Source: Phascolarctobacterium sp.
GTDB taxonomy: Bacteria; Bacillota; Negativicutes; Acidaminococcales; Acidaminococcaceae
Direction: 5' to 3'
NCBI GenBank assembly: GCA_017452325.1
Contig: JAFTMR010000029.1
Span: forward strand, 1 to 47,616
Length of the DNA stretch: 47,616 nucleotides
Under the pieces are notes generated by a model, which was given only the letters and a program-made list of their open reading frames with translations, ran no database searches and had not been told where the DNA came from. Position 1 is the first letter of the stretch. Each line of letters starts with the position of its first letter. The position numbers and the translations under genes are program-made. Shown here piece after piece: positions 23,732-31,056 of the stretch.

Positions 23732-25258
23732 ATGAATCCGCAAAGTATTTTTGAATATGTAAAGAATAATATAGATGAAGAAGGTCGTTTTATTGGCGAG
23801 GTTTTGCCAGACGACCCCATGCCCACTGTTCCCAGACCCCTTGGCGCCGAAGACGCTTACTACTACACAACGGAAGTTCCTCCTGATACGGAAGGAGCGG
23901 AGCAGGCAGCAAAGCTTTTAAAACAGCACATCGCCATCCCCTGCTTGGAAAGCAAGCGTCGCCTGTACGACCACCTGTGCAAAATTGTAGTAGCAGGTAT
24001 CTGCGATCCCTTCTTAGAAAAATTTACTGCTGATGATTTAGCCCCAGAGTCTATGGAGCTGGCAGAAGAATATTTTTACAACTGCCCCCACCGCGAACCC
24101 ATTAAGTTCAGCTTGCTCATCTTTGGCTTGTACGGAATGGAGAACATTAAAGAAAAGCATCCTGACTTGTGGCAGGATTTACTTACCCTCGCACGCTGCG
24201 AAGAATTTACCTTCTTCTTCCTGTACGCCTGCCGCATTACTAATTACGCTCCTCAAGAAGAGGTTTGGCAGCTGCTTCACTGCACCAATAGCTGGGGCAA
24301 GGTGTACGCCATCAATTCCGCAGAGTTCAATACTCCCGGCAAGCAGCAATGGCTTGTCGAAAACGGATACGATCTTACCATTGAGTACCCGCCCCTATCC
24401 GTAAAGATGATTACGGAAGGCAAGCTGGCGGAAGTTTTGCAGGCTGATAACATTGACTACCCCACCTACAAAGGGGCAGCCGCAATTTTAAACAACTTCC
24501 TGCTCTTGCTCAACAATTTCGCTCCCGCTGTGATAGAGCAAAACTTTAACACCACTTCCATCAATCTGGAACAGCTTTTAAATGACTTTCTGCGTCACGC
24601 CAAGATGTACGCAACCAAGCCGGAAGAGATTTTGGATATCGTTGCCCTATGTATAGGCTTGAACACTTTGGTTGATACACAAAACTGGTACAAGCTTTCT
24701 GCGAACCAATGTCATACCATCATTGCAGCTTGCGATAAGATTATCTACCAAAGAGATTGGCAGGAAGAAATTGACGCCACCCTCATTACGGAAGAGGGAG
24801 TGAACTATCCCCTGTGTGATTTCGCTTACGAGCTAGATATTGATATTTGGCCACGCCTTTTCTCCTACTTTAGCGAGCATCCTACAGAAATACAGCTGCT
24901 TCCCTATCTGCTTGCCTTTACTGGCGATGACCGTTCCAGACAGGTTCTGGATGTTGTTGAAAAAAATATCTACCAATATTTAATAGATCAGAACGCGCTT
25001 CTGGTACCCTTGCGTTTTTTGCGCAACCATCCGGGCGAAGGAATAGGTATTATTATTGCAGCACTTACTTCTCTCTACGACTGGCCTCGTGGCATTGCTT
25101 GTATGATTCTTGACGAATGGGGTCCGGAGCATTTGACTCCAGCACTTCGTCACGCACTGCACACTGCCCAAGGTTTAAGTAATCATCCCGTTGTCAACAC
25201 CCGTATCGAATGCTTACTGACCGGTAAAAAATATAAGGTCGAAGACGTAGTGGAATAA
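23732..25258 (+). CDS. Hypothetical protein, 508 residues, mostly helical
   Basis: I do not recognise this protein. It starts at an ATG with AAAAGGAAGATTGT upstream. There is no signal peptide and no convincing membrane segment. The sequence is acidic and rich in aromatic and leucine residues. A proline-rich stretch (DDPMPTVPRPLGAEDAYYY) lies near residue 30. From ~residue 60 on it reads as successive helix pairs (for example LLTLARCEEFTFFFLYACR and LLPYLLAFTGDDRSRQVLDV), which suggests an alpha-solenoid or HEAT-like scaffold. It stands alone between parS and a strong terminator. Codon use looks like its neighbours, and nothing suggests recent transfer. Confidence 0.75.
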   Translation: MNPQSIFEYVKNNIDEEGRFIGEVLPDDPMPTVPRPLGAEDAYYYTTEVPPDTEGAEQAAKLLKQHIAIPCLESKRRLYDHLCKIVVAGICDPFLEKFTADDLAPESMELAEEYFYNCPHREPIKFSLLIFGLYGMENIKEKHPDLWQDLLTLARCEEFTFFFLYACRITNYAPQEEVWQLLHCTNSWGKVYAINSAEFNTPGKQQWLVENGYDLTIEYPPLSVKMITEGKLAEVLQADNIDYPTYKGAAAILNNFLLLLNNFAPAVIEQNFNTTSINLEQLLNDFLRHAKMYATKPEEILDIVALCIGLNTLVDTQNWYKLSANQCHTIIAACDKIIYQRDWQEEIDATLITEEGVNYPLCDFAYELDIDIWPRLFSYFSEHPTEIQLLPYLLAFTGDDRSRQVLDVVEKNIYQYLIDQNALLVPLRFLRNHPGEGIGIIIAALTSLYDWPRGIACMILDEWGPEHLTPALRHALHTAQGLSNHPVVNTRIECLLTGKKYKVEDVVE

Positions 25259-25277
25259 AATAGTCCTACCAATAGCG

Positions 25278-25308
25278 AAGCTCTCCGCAAAAAGCGGAGA
25301 GCTTTTTT
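25278..25308 (+). terminator. Terminator after the 508-residue gene
   Basis: AAGCTCTCCGC pairs with GCGGAGAGCTT around an AAAAA loop, followed by TTTTTATT. Confidence 0.9.
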
Positions 25309-25325
25309 ATTATCTCCTAACCATT

Positions 25326-25446
25326 AAACCAGTTATAAGTACCAGAAGGCACGAAGCAGTGAAATTCGTAAAGCGATGGCGTACTTGAGGTACGTAGAGC
25401 AAGCGAATGAGCTGCGACAAAGCAGAACGGTACTTATAGCTGGTTT
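25326..25446. repeat. 3'-end palindromic repeat, copy 2
   Basis: Arms AAACCAGTTATAAGTACC (25326-25343) and GGTACTTATAGCTGGTTT (25429-25446) are inverted with one mismatch. The core at 25372-25403 is the reverse complement of the copy-1 core with a few changes. The element lies directly after the stop codon of the transporter gene and its arm touches that stop, the same placement as copy 1 after korC. Confidence 0.65.
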
Positions 25447-26132
25447 TACTTATGTAGGTAGCGGGCAAGATATACAAAGGGCGTATCCAACAAGCTCGTA
25501 ATAAAAAAGATAATGTAGCTAAAGAGTACGATATCCAGCAAGGTAGAACCATCATATACTCCGTAAAAGGCACCCAAGGTGAAAAGAATAGTATTTAAGA
25601 GCTGGGATATCATAGTAGAACCATTATTACGTACCCATAAATATTTTCTGCTACTCCCAAATCTTTTGCTGGTAAAGGACCACCACCAGTGATAAAGCCA
25701 TACATCTATTTTTTGTACAACGGCGTAAACCAAAAGCCCCATAATCATAATGCGGGGAGTGTTACTAAAGACGGCAACTATGTTCGGGAACACAACGTCC
25801 TCCGCCGCAGGAGTGTAGCACAACCAAAACTGGGACAGCACTACAAAGCTTACGGAAGTCATAATACCAATATTAACTGCGGTATTCGCCTGCTTCTTGC
25901 CATACAGCTCACTCAAAATATCTGTCACCAAAAAGGTAGAAGCAAATAAAATATTCCCCAAGGTCTGCTGCATCCCAAAAGCATCCACCAAAATCATAAC
26001 CTCTATATTAGCGGCAACAGTAGCAAGCACCGTCCAGCAGTACAGTCCCTTCTCCTTCAAGAAGTAGTACCACAGGATAACACTGCCATAAACAAATATT
26101 AAGTTTAAAATCAACAGAATTTCATTGCTCAT
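25446..26132 (-). CDS. Queuosine-precursor transporter, QPTR/YhhQ (VUT) family
   Basis: A 228-residue inner-membrane protein with about six hydrophobic segments. It has the family pieces ANIEVMILVDAFG, FLVTDILSELYGKKQAN, and near the C-terminus WVRNNGSTMISQLLNT and SLLDTPFVYL. YhhQ/QPTR proteins import preQ0, preQ1 or queuine for tRNA wobble modification. It overlaps the preceding radical SAM gene by one base (TAATG), and both are behind a preQ1 riboswitch, which supports this role. Which precursor it carries cannot be told from sequence; with a QueL partner, queuosine or queuine is plausible. Confidence 0.9.
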   Translation of the reverse strand: MSNEILLILNLIFVYGSVILWYYFLKEKGLYCWTVLATVAANIEVMILVDAFGMQQTLGNILFASTFLVTDILSELYGKKQANTAVNIGIMTSVSFVVLSQFWLCYTPAAEDVVFPNIVAVFSNTPRIMIMGLLVYAVVQKIDVWLYHWWWSFTSKRFGSSRKYLWVRNNGSTMISQLLNTILFTLGAFYGVYDGSTLLDIVLFSYIIFFITSLLDTPFVYLARYLHK

Positions 26133-26851
26133 TAAACACCTACTCCAAAATCCGTATTGTTTAACAAAATATCTATCCTCTCGTCATCTTTATATAGGGG
26201 ATAAATTTCTTCCAGGAAAATTTTTATAACCTGAGGGTCAGGCAAAATTGATTTTGTGTTAGGAACCATGATGTTCACGCACACACGCACAAAATATTTT
26301 AAACCAAGCTCAATGTCTTTCAACATACTTTCCCTATTTTGTCCGGGAAGTCCTTGTAATAAACAAACCTGATCAAAATATTGGGCAATGTCTTCTGCCG
26401 TAGCCATACCCATCCCTTTATCAAGATAGCTTTCTCGAAACAGACTATCAAAAGTTTCTACACCAATCTTCATTTGCACCCTTACTCCTATTTCTGCAAA
26501 GCGTTCTCGCCAAGCAGCAATTAGTTCCCTGTGCATCCAATGGCTCTCAAAATAGATGGTATGAATCTTTTTGGTCTGACATATTTCTAAAAGCATTGCT
26601 ACAGTCCCTGCATCCAAATCACAGAAGCTACCGGAATTTATTACTTCCAATCTTTCAAATTCCCCGGTAACTTGGGCAAGCACCTTACTATTCAGCTCAA
26701 AATTTGCTTTTTCGTCTAGAGAAAAGTCAGTGTGATAATCGCAGAAGCGACAGCGTCGCCATTTACAGCCATTACCACGCAACAATACAATCTCACGCGG
26801 GTTCTTCTCTATTAACTTGGAATATCTAAATTCAAATGGAACCTGAGCCAT
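26132..26851 (-). CDS. Radical SAM protein, probable queuosine lyase (QueL-like)
   Basis: A 239-residue protein with a cluster motif near the N-terminus, GNGCKWRRCRFCDYH. The spacing is CX4CX2C, one residue longer than the standard CX3CX2C. The partial TIM barrel shows EVINSGSFCDL, YFESHWMHR, KIGVETFDS and QGLPGQNRES, all radical SAM-like. In Clostridioides difficile a radical SAM enzyme, QueL, releases queuine from queuosine derivatives and is genetically linked to a QPTR transporter. Here the gene overlaps such a transporter and is under a preQ1-I riboswitch, so the same role is likely. Start ATG 26849-26851 has AGGAGATGTGGAA; an in-frame GTG two codons earlier is too close. Function is inferred from context and fold. 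Confidence 0.75.
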   Translation of the reverse strand: MAQVPFEFRYSKLIEKNPREIVLLRGNGCKWRRCRFCDYHTDFSLDEKANFELNSKVLAQVTGEFERLEVINSGSFCDLDAGTVAMLLEICQTKKIHTIYFESHWMHRELIAAWRERFAEIGVRVQMKIGVETFDSLFRESYLDKGMGMATAEDIAQYFDQVCLLQGLPGQNRESMLKDIELGLKYFVRVCVNIMVPNTKSILPDPQVIKIFLEEIYPLYKDDERIDILLNNTDFGVGV

Positions 26852-26900
26852 TTCCACATCTCCTAATAATTGTAAGAAGTACTTATGACCAGTTTAAAAT

Positions 26901-26924
26901 AAAAAAGGACGCACTACGGCGTCT
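26901..26924 (-). terminator. Terminator of the preQ1 riboswitch
   Basis: On the minus strand GACGC-CGTAGT-GCGTC is followed by C and TTTTTT. The CCGTAGT part (26913-26919) is the complement of ACTACGG in the riboswitch tail (26954-26960), so an alternative antiterminator stem can form. Confidence 0.85.
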
Positions 26925-26952
26925 CTAATAGACTGAAATATTTTCAGCAAGG

Positions 26953-26994
26953 CTCCGTAGTTTTGTTTATAGACAGGATGGTTACGAACTGTCT
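26953..26994 (-). ncRNA. preQ1 class I riboswitch
   Basis: On the minus strand P1 is AGACAG/CTGTCT (six perfect pairs) closing a loop TTCGTAACCATC. The A-rich tail ATAAACAAAACTACGGAG follows, and TACGGA in the tail pairs with TTCGTA of the loop as pseudoknot P2. This is the compact preQ1-I H-type pseudoknot. With ligand, P2 occupies TACGGA and leaves the terminator free to form; without it, ACTACGG pairs with CCGTAGT and lets transcription proceed into queL and the transporter. Confidence 0.88.
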
Positions 26995-27044
26995 GTTATT
27001 AAATTGCAATGCTATTATAACTGCAAAACTAGAAGTGTGCAAGA

Positions 27045-27072
27045 AAAAATTACACCCGCACTTTCGTGCGGG
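27045..27072 (-). terminator. Terminator after tRNA-Thr
   Basis: On the minus strand CCCGCAC pairs with GTGCGGG around GAAA, followed by TGTAATTTTTT. It ends the XRE/tRNA transcript. Confidence 0.88.
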
Positions 27073-27085
27073 CGTTTCTCTTTCT

Positions 27086-27161
27086 TGGAGCTACTAACAG
27101 GGTTCGAACCTGCGACCCTCTCATTACGAATGAGATGCTCTACCAGCTGAGCTATAGTAGC
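27086..27161 (-). tRNA. tRNA-Thr (anticodon CGU)
   Basis: The minus-strand cloverleaf is complete: acceptor GCTACTA/TAGTAGC, anticodon stem TCTCA/TGAGA with loop TTCGTAA (anticodon CGT, reading ACG), T arm GCAGG-TTCGAAC-CTGT, discriminator T and a genome-encoded CCA. Only nine bases separate it from the stop codon of the XRE gene upstream. Confidence 0.95.
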
Positions 27162-27170
27162 AATCAAATA

Positions 27171-27557
27171 TTATTCAGCCAAAGCCTTTTTGCTTTTACG
27201 ACCTCTTGCCTTTTTTACGCTGTTAATACCAGATTTTTTGATTACCTTCGCTAATTCTGCAATAATATGCAGTTCATCAACACTGCAATCTTGCAACAGC
27301 TCAGACAATTCGTTATGGAAGATTCTTTCGCTGCGATGAATATTATCGCACAGCAATTCATCCACAGAAACATCCAGTACATTAGCTAAATGGATGATAG
27401 TCGGCAAACCTAACTTAGTGTTGCCAGTTTCAATGTTGCTAATGTGAGGAGTAGATAAACCAGTAACCTTTGCAATGTTACCTTGAGTTACACCTTTACG
27501 CACACGAGCAGCCTTAATTCTCACACCAATAGCTTTATAATCTATATCCATTTTCAA
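27171..27557 (-). CDS. XRE-family regulator with basic C-terminal tail
   Basis: A 128-residue helix-turn-helix protein. The HTH (residues ~8-62) reads IGVRIKAARVRKGVTQGNIA, then the recognition part GLSTPHISNIETGNTKLGLP and TIIHLANVLDVSVDELL. The last 20 residues are very basic (KKARGRKSKKALAE), perhaps a nucleic-acid-binding tail. The start is a TTG at 27555-27557 with GGAG nine bases upstream; an ATG two codons later (27549-27551) is the alternative. It has its own promoter and is directly followed by tRNA-Thr on the same strand. No target is evident. Confidence 0.82.
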   Translation of the reverse strand: MKMDIDYKAIGVRIKAARVRKGVTQGNIAKVTGLSTPHISNIETGNTKLGLPTIIHLANVLDVSVDELLCDNIHRSERIFHNELSELLQDCSVDELHIIAELAKVIKKSGINSVKKARGRKSKKALAE

Positions 27558-27627
27558 TAAAACCCTCTCCTTTAAATCTATATATCATAATGTCTTCATA
27601 GTGCTTCCCGCACCGTCAACATAACAT

Positions 27628-27656
27628 ATTATAGACCAAAAGAAACTTTATGGCAA
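27628..27656 (-). promoter_or_regulatory. Promoter of the XRE gene and probably tRNA-Thr
   Basis: TTGCCA (27651-27656) and TATAAT (27628-27633) on the minus strand with a 17-base spacer. No separate tRNA promoter was found in the nine-base gap before the tRNA. Confidence 0.65.
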
Positions 27657-27693
27657 GGAAAAAACCGCGTATTTAAGCCATTTTTCGGCATTT

Positions 27694-28974
27694 TTAAACT
27701 TTTTTTAGCAGGGGAACAGTCAGGCTTCCTTGGGGCATTAACACTACTTTATAGTCAGTTCCAACTTGTGCTTCTGCTAATTTAATTGCCTCATCAACAC
27801 TATCAACTGCTTCAAAAAGTAAATCTTTAGCAATCTTTTTATCCAGTGCAGATACAAGAATAAATTTTGCTTTCTTCATCAAACGGGTGATAGCAAAAGC
27901 CTTGTGAGCACCAATAACAAAGTTCTTTTCCAATTGAGCTTTGATTGCATCAGGAGACGGATTTTCTTGCAGAGCTTTTTCCAAAGCGGCACTGCCACTA
28001 CCCTCTTCACATTCACCGATGATGATTACAACGCCACCTTCTTTAACTGCGCACCAAGCGTTGTCCATGGTTTTTTGCAATTGGTATACATTGATATCCT
28101 TCGGATAACCACCGCAGGAAGCAATAACTACATCTGCCGGCTCGTCAATTTCTACGCCGTAAACCTTGTCTACAAATTTGCAGGCTTCAAGGTGAGCAGT
28201 ATCCCAGTCACCAGCAAAGATTTTTACAAATTCCTTCTTCGCATCCAAAATTGCGTTGAACAGGAAAAGCTTATGTTCTTTCGCAAAAAGGCGCACACCT
28301 TCCATTTGGTCATCGTAAACAGGGTTGCCATGTAATTTACCCAGCTGGGAATTAGGACTCATCATCAGGCTGTGGTTCCTGCGCACAGTTTCCATTGCAG
28401 ATACGCCGGGCAAAATTGCCTTGCGACCGCCGCCAAAGCCAGCAAAGAAGTGATGCACAATGGTACCGGTCATAATAACAAGGTCCACATCACAGATTAA
28501 TTTATTAATCCATACAGGAGTACCAAAGGAGGTTTCACCAAAATATTCAAAGTCATCTGCCGCGTTGCAGTCGCTATTGTACATGGGTAAACGTTTGGCA
28601 ACATCTTCACCAACAGCTTCCACCATTTCTTCATCAGTCATTTTGCGGTGAGTCCCCAGAGCAAATACGATACGCATATCCTCATCTTTAATACCAAGCT
28701 TGTTCATTTCATTGACAAGTACAGGCATAAAGTCAAAGCTATTAGCAACACGAGTGGGGTCGTTACAAATGAAGGCTACCTTTTGTCCGGGTTTTACTAA
28801 TTCGTTTATGGGAGCACTACCGATGGGGTGATAGATAGCATCCAAGATTGCAGCCTTGAGATTTTCCACAGGGGGCATCTCGGCTACTTTGATTTCTGCA
28901 ATGACACGGTCTTGTTCCAAGGCAAACTCCTTGTAGCCATGTCCATACTTATAGGAATAATTAGCTAAGGTCAT
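27694..28974 (-). CDS. Nickel-dependent lactate racemase family protein (LarA-like)
   Basis: A 426-residue LarA-superfamily protein. In Lactobacillus LarA a nickel pincer cofactor (NPN) made by LarB, LarC and LarE is attached to a lysine, and two histidines act in catalysis. Matching pieces are seen: CNDPTRVAN in the N-terminal domain, ALGTHRKMTDEEM with the first histidine, GTIVHHFFAGFGGGRKAILPG with the second histidine and the lysine, and ASCGGYPKDINVYQLQK later. ATG 28972-28974 follows GGAGGTGCCGTA and is preferred over an ATG six codons upstream. No larB/C/E lies in the window. The family racemises various 2-hydroxy acids, so lactate is only one possible substrate. Confidence 0.85.
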   Translation of the reverse strand: MTLANYSYKYGHGYKEFALEQDRVIAEIKVAEMPPVENLKAAILDAIYHPIGSAPINELVKPGQKVAFICNDPTRVANSFDFMPVLVNEMNKLGIKDEDMRIVFALGTHRKMTDEEMVEAVGEDVAKRLPMYNSDCNAADDFEYFGETSFGTPVWINKLICDVDLVIMTGTIVHHFFAGFGGGRKAILPGVSAMETVRRNHSLMMSPNSQLGKLHGNPVYDDQMEGVRLFAKEHKLFLFNAILDAKKEFVKIFAGDWDTAHLEACKFVDKVYGVEIDEPADVVIASCGGYPKDINVYQLQKTMDNAWCAVKEGGVVIIIGECEEGSGSAALEKALQENPSPDAIKAQLEKNFVIGAHKAFAITRLMKKAKFILVSALDKKIAKDLLFEAVDSVDEAIKLAEAQVGTDYKVVLMPQGSLTVPLLKKV

Positions 28975-29054
28975 TACGGCACCTCCATACAAAATATATC
29001 TGCTTTCATTTTATCATAATGAACTAACATAAGACAAAACTTTTTTCATAAAAG

Positions 29055-29078
29055 AAGCGACGCCGTAAAGCGTCGCTT
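29055..29078 (-). terminator. Terminator at the end of the Mrp operon
   Basis: AAGCGACGC pairs with GCGTCGCTT around a CGTAAA-type loop, followed on the minus strand by CTTTTAT. Confidence 0.85.
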
Positions 29079-29084
29079 TCGAAC

Positions 29085-30836
29085 TTAAATAGCAGTTACC
29101 AGATAACCAATTACACATCCTAAAACGGTCAATGTTATCATCATTGGGTCAGCAATGGAAGTACGATAGTTTTCCGGATTATATCTCTTTCTCTGACGGA
29201 AGGGACGTGCATCCAAAAATTCCATCGGATTCGCAGTAAGTTCCATAAATTTTTCATATACCACTTGCCAAGCGTTACCAAGACCACTACATAATGCACA
29301 GAAAATCATACTAGTTTCTTTTACCACTACAACAAAAGGTTTGCGGTAGAACCAGTCAGTATCCAAGCTAATAGCAGTGTGAGGTTCCATGTGGGACAGG
29401 TACATCATAAAGGGAACCATAGCCATGCCTAACATTTGCACATATTGCAGGATATGTTCTGGCAGGAAAGGATGATAAGCAGGAGCGTCAAAGGGCAGAT
29501 ACTGATAGAGCAGTCCGGGGCAAACACCATACAAGAAGCAGAGGAATGCGCCCATACCCATTGCCACTTTCATATTAATAGGTAGCGGAGTATTGATTTC
29601 CACACCCTTATCGTCCTTGCGCAAGAAGATGAAGTACCCCATCTTCAAGGGGATGGACAAGAAGGTACCGATACTGGCGATTTCCAACAGGGTGTAAACA
29701 GTTCCTTGCCCTGCTGCGTATGCTGCGTTAACGGTGATAGCCTTACTAATAAAGCCGTTGAACAAAGGAATACCGGAAATGGAGAAAGCTGCAGCAAAGA
29801 AGCAGATGCAAACGAAAGGCATCTTCTTTGCCATATTACCAAGCTTATTAATGTGACCAACACCAGTTGCATACATAATTGCACCAGCGCACATAAAGAG
29901 CAGCGATTTAAAGAGAATATCGCAGAAAGCATGGGCAGTAGCACCGTTCATTGCAAGACCGGTACCAATACCTGCGCCTGCTACCATGAAGCCGGTTTGA
30001 CTAATAATATGGTGAGCAAGCAATCTACGCATATCATTTTCCATAATAGCATAGCAAGCACCATAAAGTGCCATCAGCACGCCGCCCCACATAATCAGTT
30101 CACTGCCGGCAAATACTCTCAGCAATGCATAAACTGCAACCTTAGTAGTCAGGCAGCTCATGAATACACCGCCGGTGATAGTGGAATTTGCATACGCGTC
30201 TACCAGCCAAGCATTTACAGGAGGCATTGCCACGTTTACACAAATACCAACCAACATCAGCCAGTATGCATAGTTATGAGGACCATTAACTAAATTGGCG
30301 ATATTCGGGTCCCCACCATGACCAAGATGCAAGAAAATACCTGCCAAAAGCAGATTGCCACCAAGCATATGTACCAAGAGGTAACGGAAGCCCGCACGAC
30401 GAGAGACTTTACTATTACGACACCAAACCAAGAACACAGAGGTCACAGCCATAGCTTCCCAGAAGAAAATCAAGGTCAGCCAGTCTTTGGCAAGGGTTAC
30501 GCCAATAGCACAGCCTGCATAAGCCATAGCGCACAACGCTTCCATACGGTTTTCATTATGGCAAGCATAGATACCGCTAATGAGTGCTAATATAGAAAAG
30601 ATAAAGGTGAAAATCCAACTAAGCTTATCTACATGGATAACGCCCAGTTTATAGCCTCGTACGAAATCAATTGTTACATCTGTACCAAGCTGCAGGTTAA
30701 AGGCAACATAGAGCGCCGCCAAAGGCCCTACTGCTAACAATACTTTGCGTACACATTTAGGTGCGACCATGGCAAGCAGACCTACCAGGACAAGAATAAT
30801 GCCCGGATGCATCAACATCTCACTCATCATCATCAC
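29085..30836 (-). CDS. Mrp antiporter, third NuoL/M/N-like subunit (583 residues)
   Basis: A large membrane protein of the proton-conducting NuoL/M/N and MrpA/D family. It has ~14 or more membrane segments. Key charged positions are present: glutamate in FFWEAMAVTS, lysine in CLTTKVAVYALLR, the histidines in LLAHHIISQTG and lysine in FNGFISKAI. The C-terminal 100 residues carry a charged loop (DARPFRQRKRYNPENYR) and a final membrane helix, like NuoL/MrpA C-terminal extensions. The reading frame opens with several Met codons (GTG then ATGs) that overlap the upstream small gene, so the exact start is uncertain. It is the last gene of the operon. Confidence 0.85.
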   Translation of the reverse strand: MMMMSEMLMHPGIILVLVGLLAMVAPKCVRKVLLAVGPLAALYVAFNLQLGTDVTIDFVRGYKLGVIHVDKLSWIFTFIFSILALISGIYACHNENRMEALCAMAYAGCAIGVTLAKDWLTLIFFWEAMAVTSVFLVWCRNSKVSRRAGFRYLLVHMLGGNLLLAGIFLHLGHGGDPNIANLVNGPHNYAYWLMLVGICVNVAMPPVNAWLVDAYANSTITGGVFMSCLTTKVAVYALLRVFAGSELIMWGGVLMALYGACYAIMENDMRRLLAHHIISQTGFMVAGAGIGTGLAMNGATAHAFCDILFKSLLFMCAGAIMYATGVGHINKLGNMAKKMPFVCICFFAAAFSISGIPLFNGFISKAITVNAAYAAGQGTVYTLLEIASIGTFLSIPLKMGYFIFLRKDDKGVEINTPLPINMKVAMGMGAFLCFLYGVCPGLLYQYLPFDAPAYHPFLPEHILQYVQMLGMAMVPFMMYLSHMEPHTAISLDTDWFYRKPFVVVVKETSMIFCALCSGLGNAWQVVYEKFMELTANPMEFLDARPFRQRKRYNPENYRTSIADPMMITLTVLGCVIGYLVTAI

Positions 30837-31056
30837 CTACACTTTCATAATAATCTTCATCACGCTGTAAGAGGGGCGCCATAATCATCTTAGATACGAT
30901 AATCAGTGCCCAGCATCCAACAAAACCGAAGAAAATATTGTAACCAAAGGGTAACGGCCACCAATGCGCACCATGCATATGGATACCGCACATCTCTGCT
31001 ACTGCGGATAGTACCAAAACTACAGCAACAAGCATGTAAACTGTCTTTTTAGTCAT
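30820..31056 (-). CDS. Small two-helix membrane protein in the Mrp operon
   Basis: A 78-residue protein with two membrane helices (residues ~5-22 and ~38-58). A His-rich linker between them contains GIHMHGAHWWPLPFGYN, and the tail is strongly acidic (DEDYYESVGDDDE). Its ATG overlaps the stop of the preceding antiporter subunit as TAATG, and its own end overlaps the next gene. I do not know a named family, but similar small proteins occur between antiporter-like subunits in MBH/Mrp-type operons. It is probably a structural subunit of this complex. Confidence 0.75.
   Translation of the reverse strand: MTKKTVYMLVAVVLVLSAVAEMCGIHMHGAHWWPLPFGYNIFFGFVGCWALIIVSKMIMAPLLQRDEDYYESVGDDDE

Noticed and set aside
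27086..27161. tRNA-Thr as an integration site of a mobile element
   Set aside because: No integrase, no direct repeat of the tRNA 3' end and no foreign-looking genes were seen nearby.
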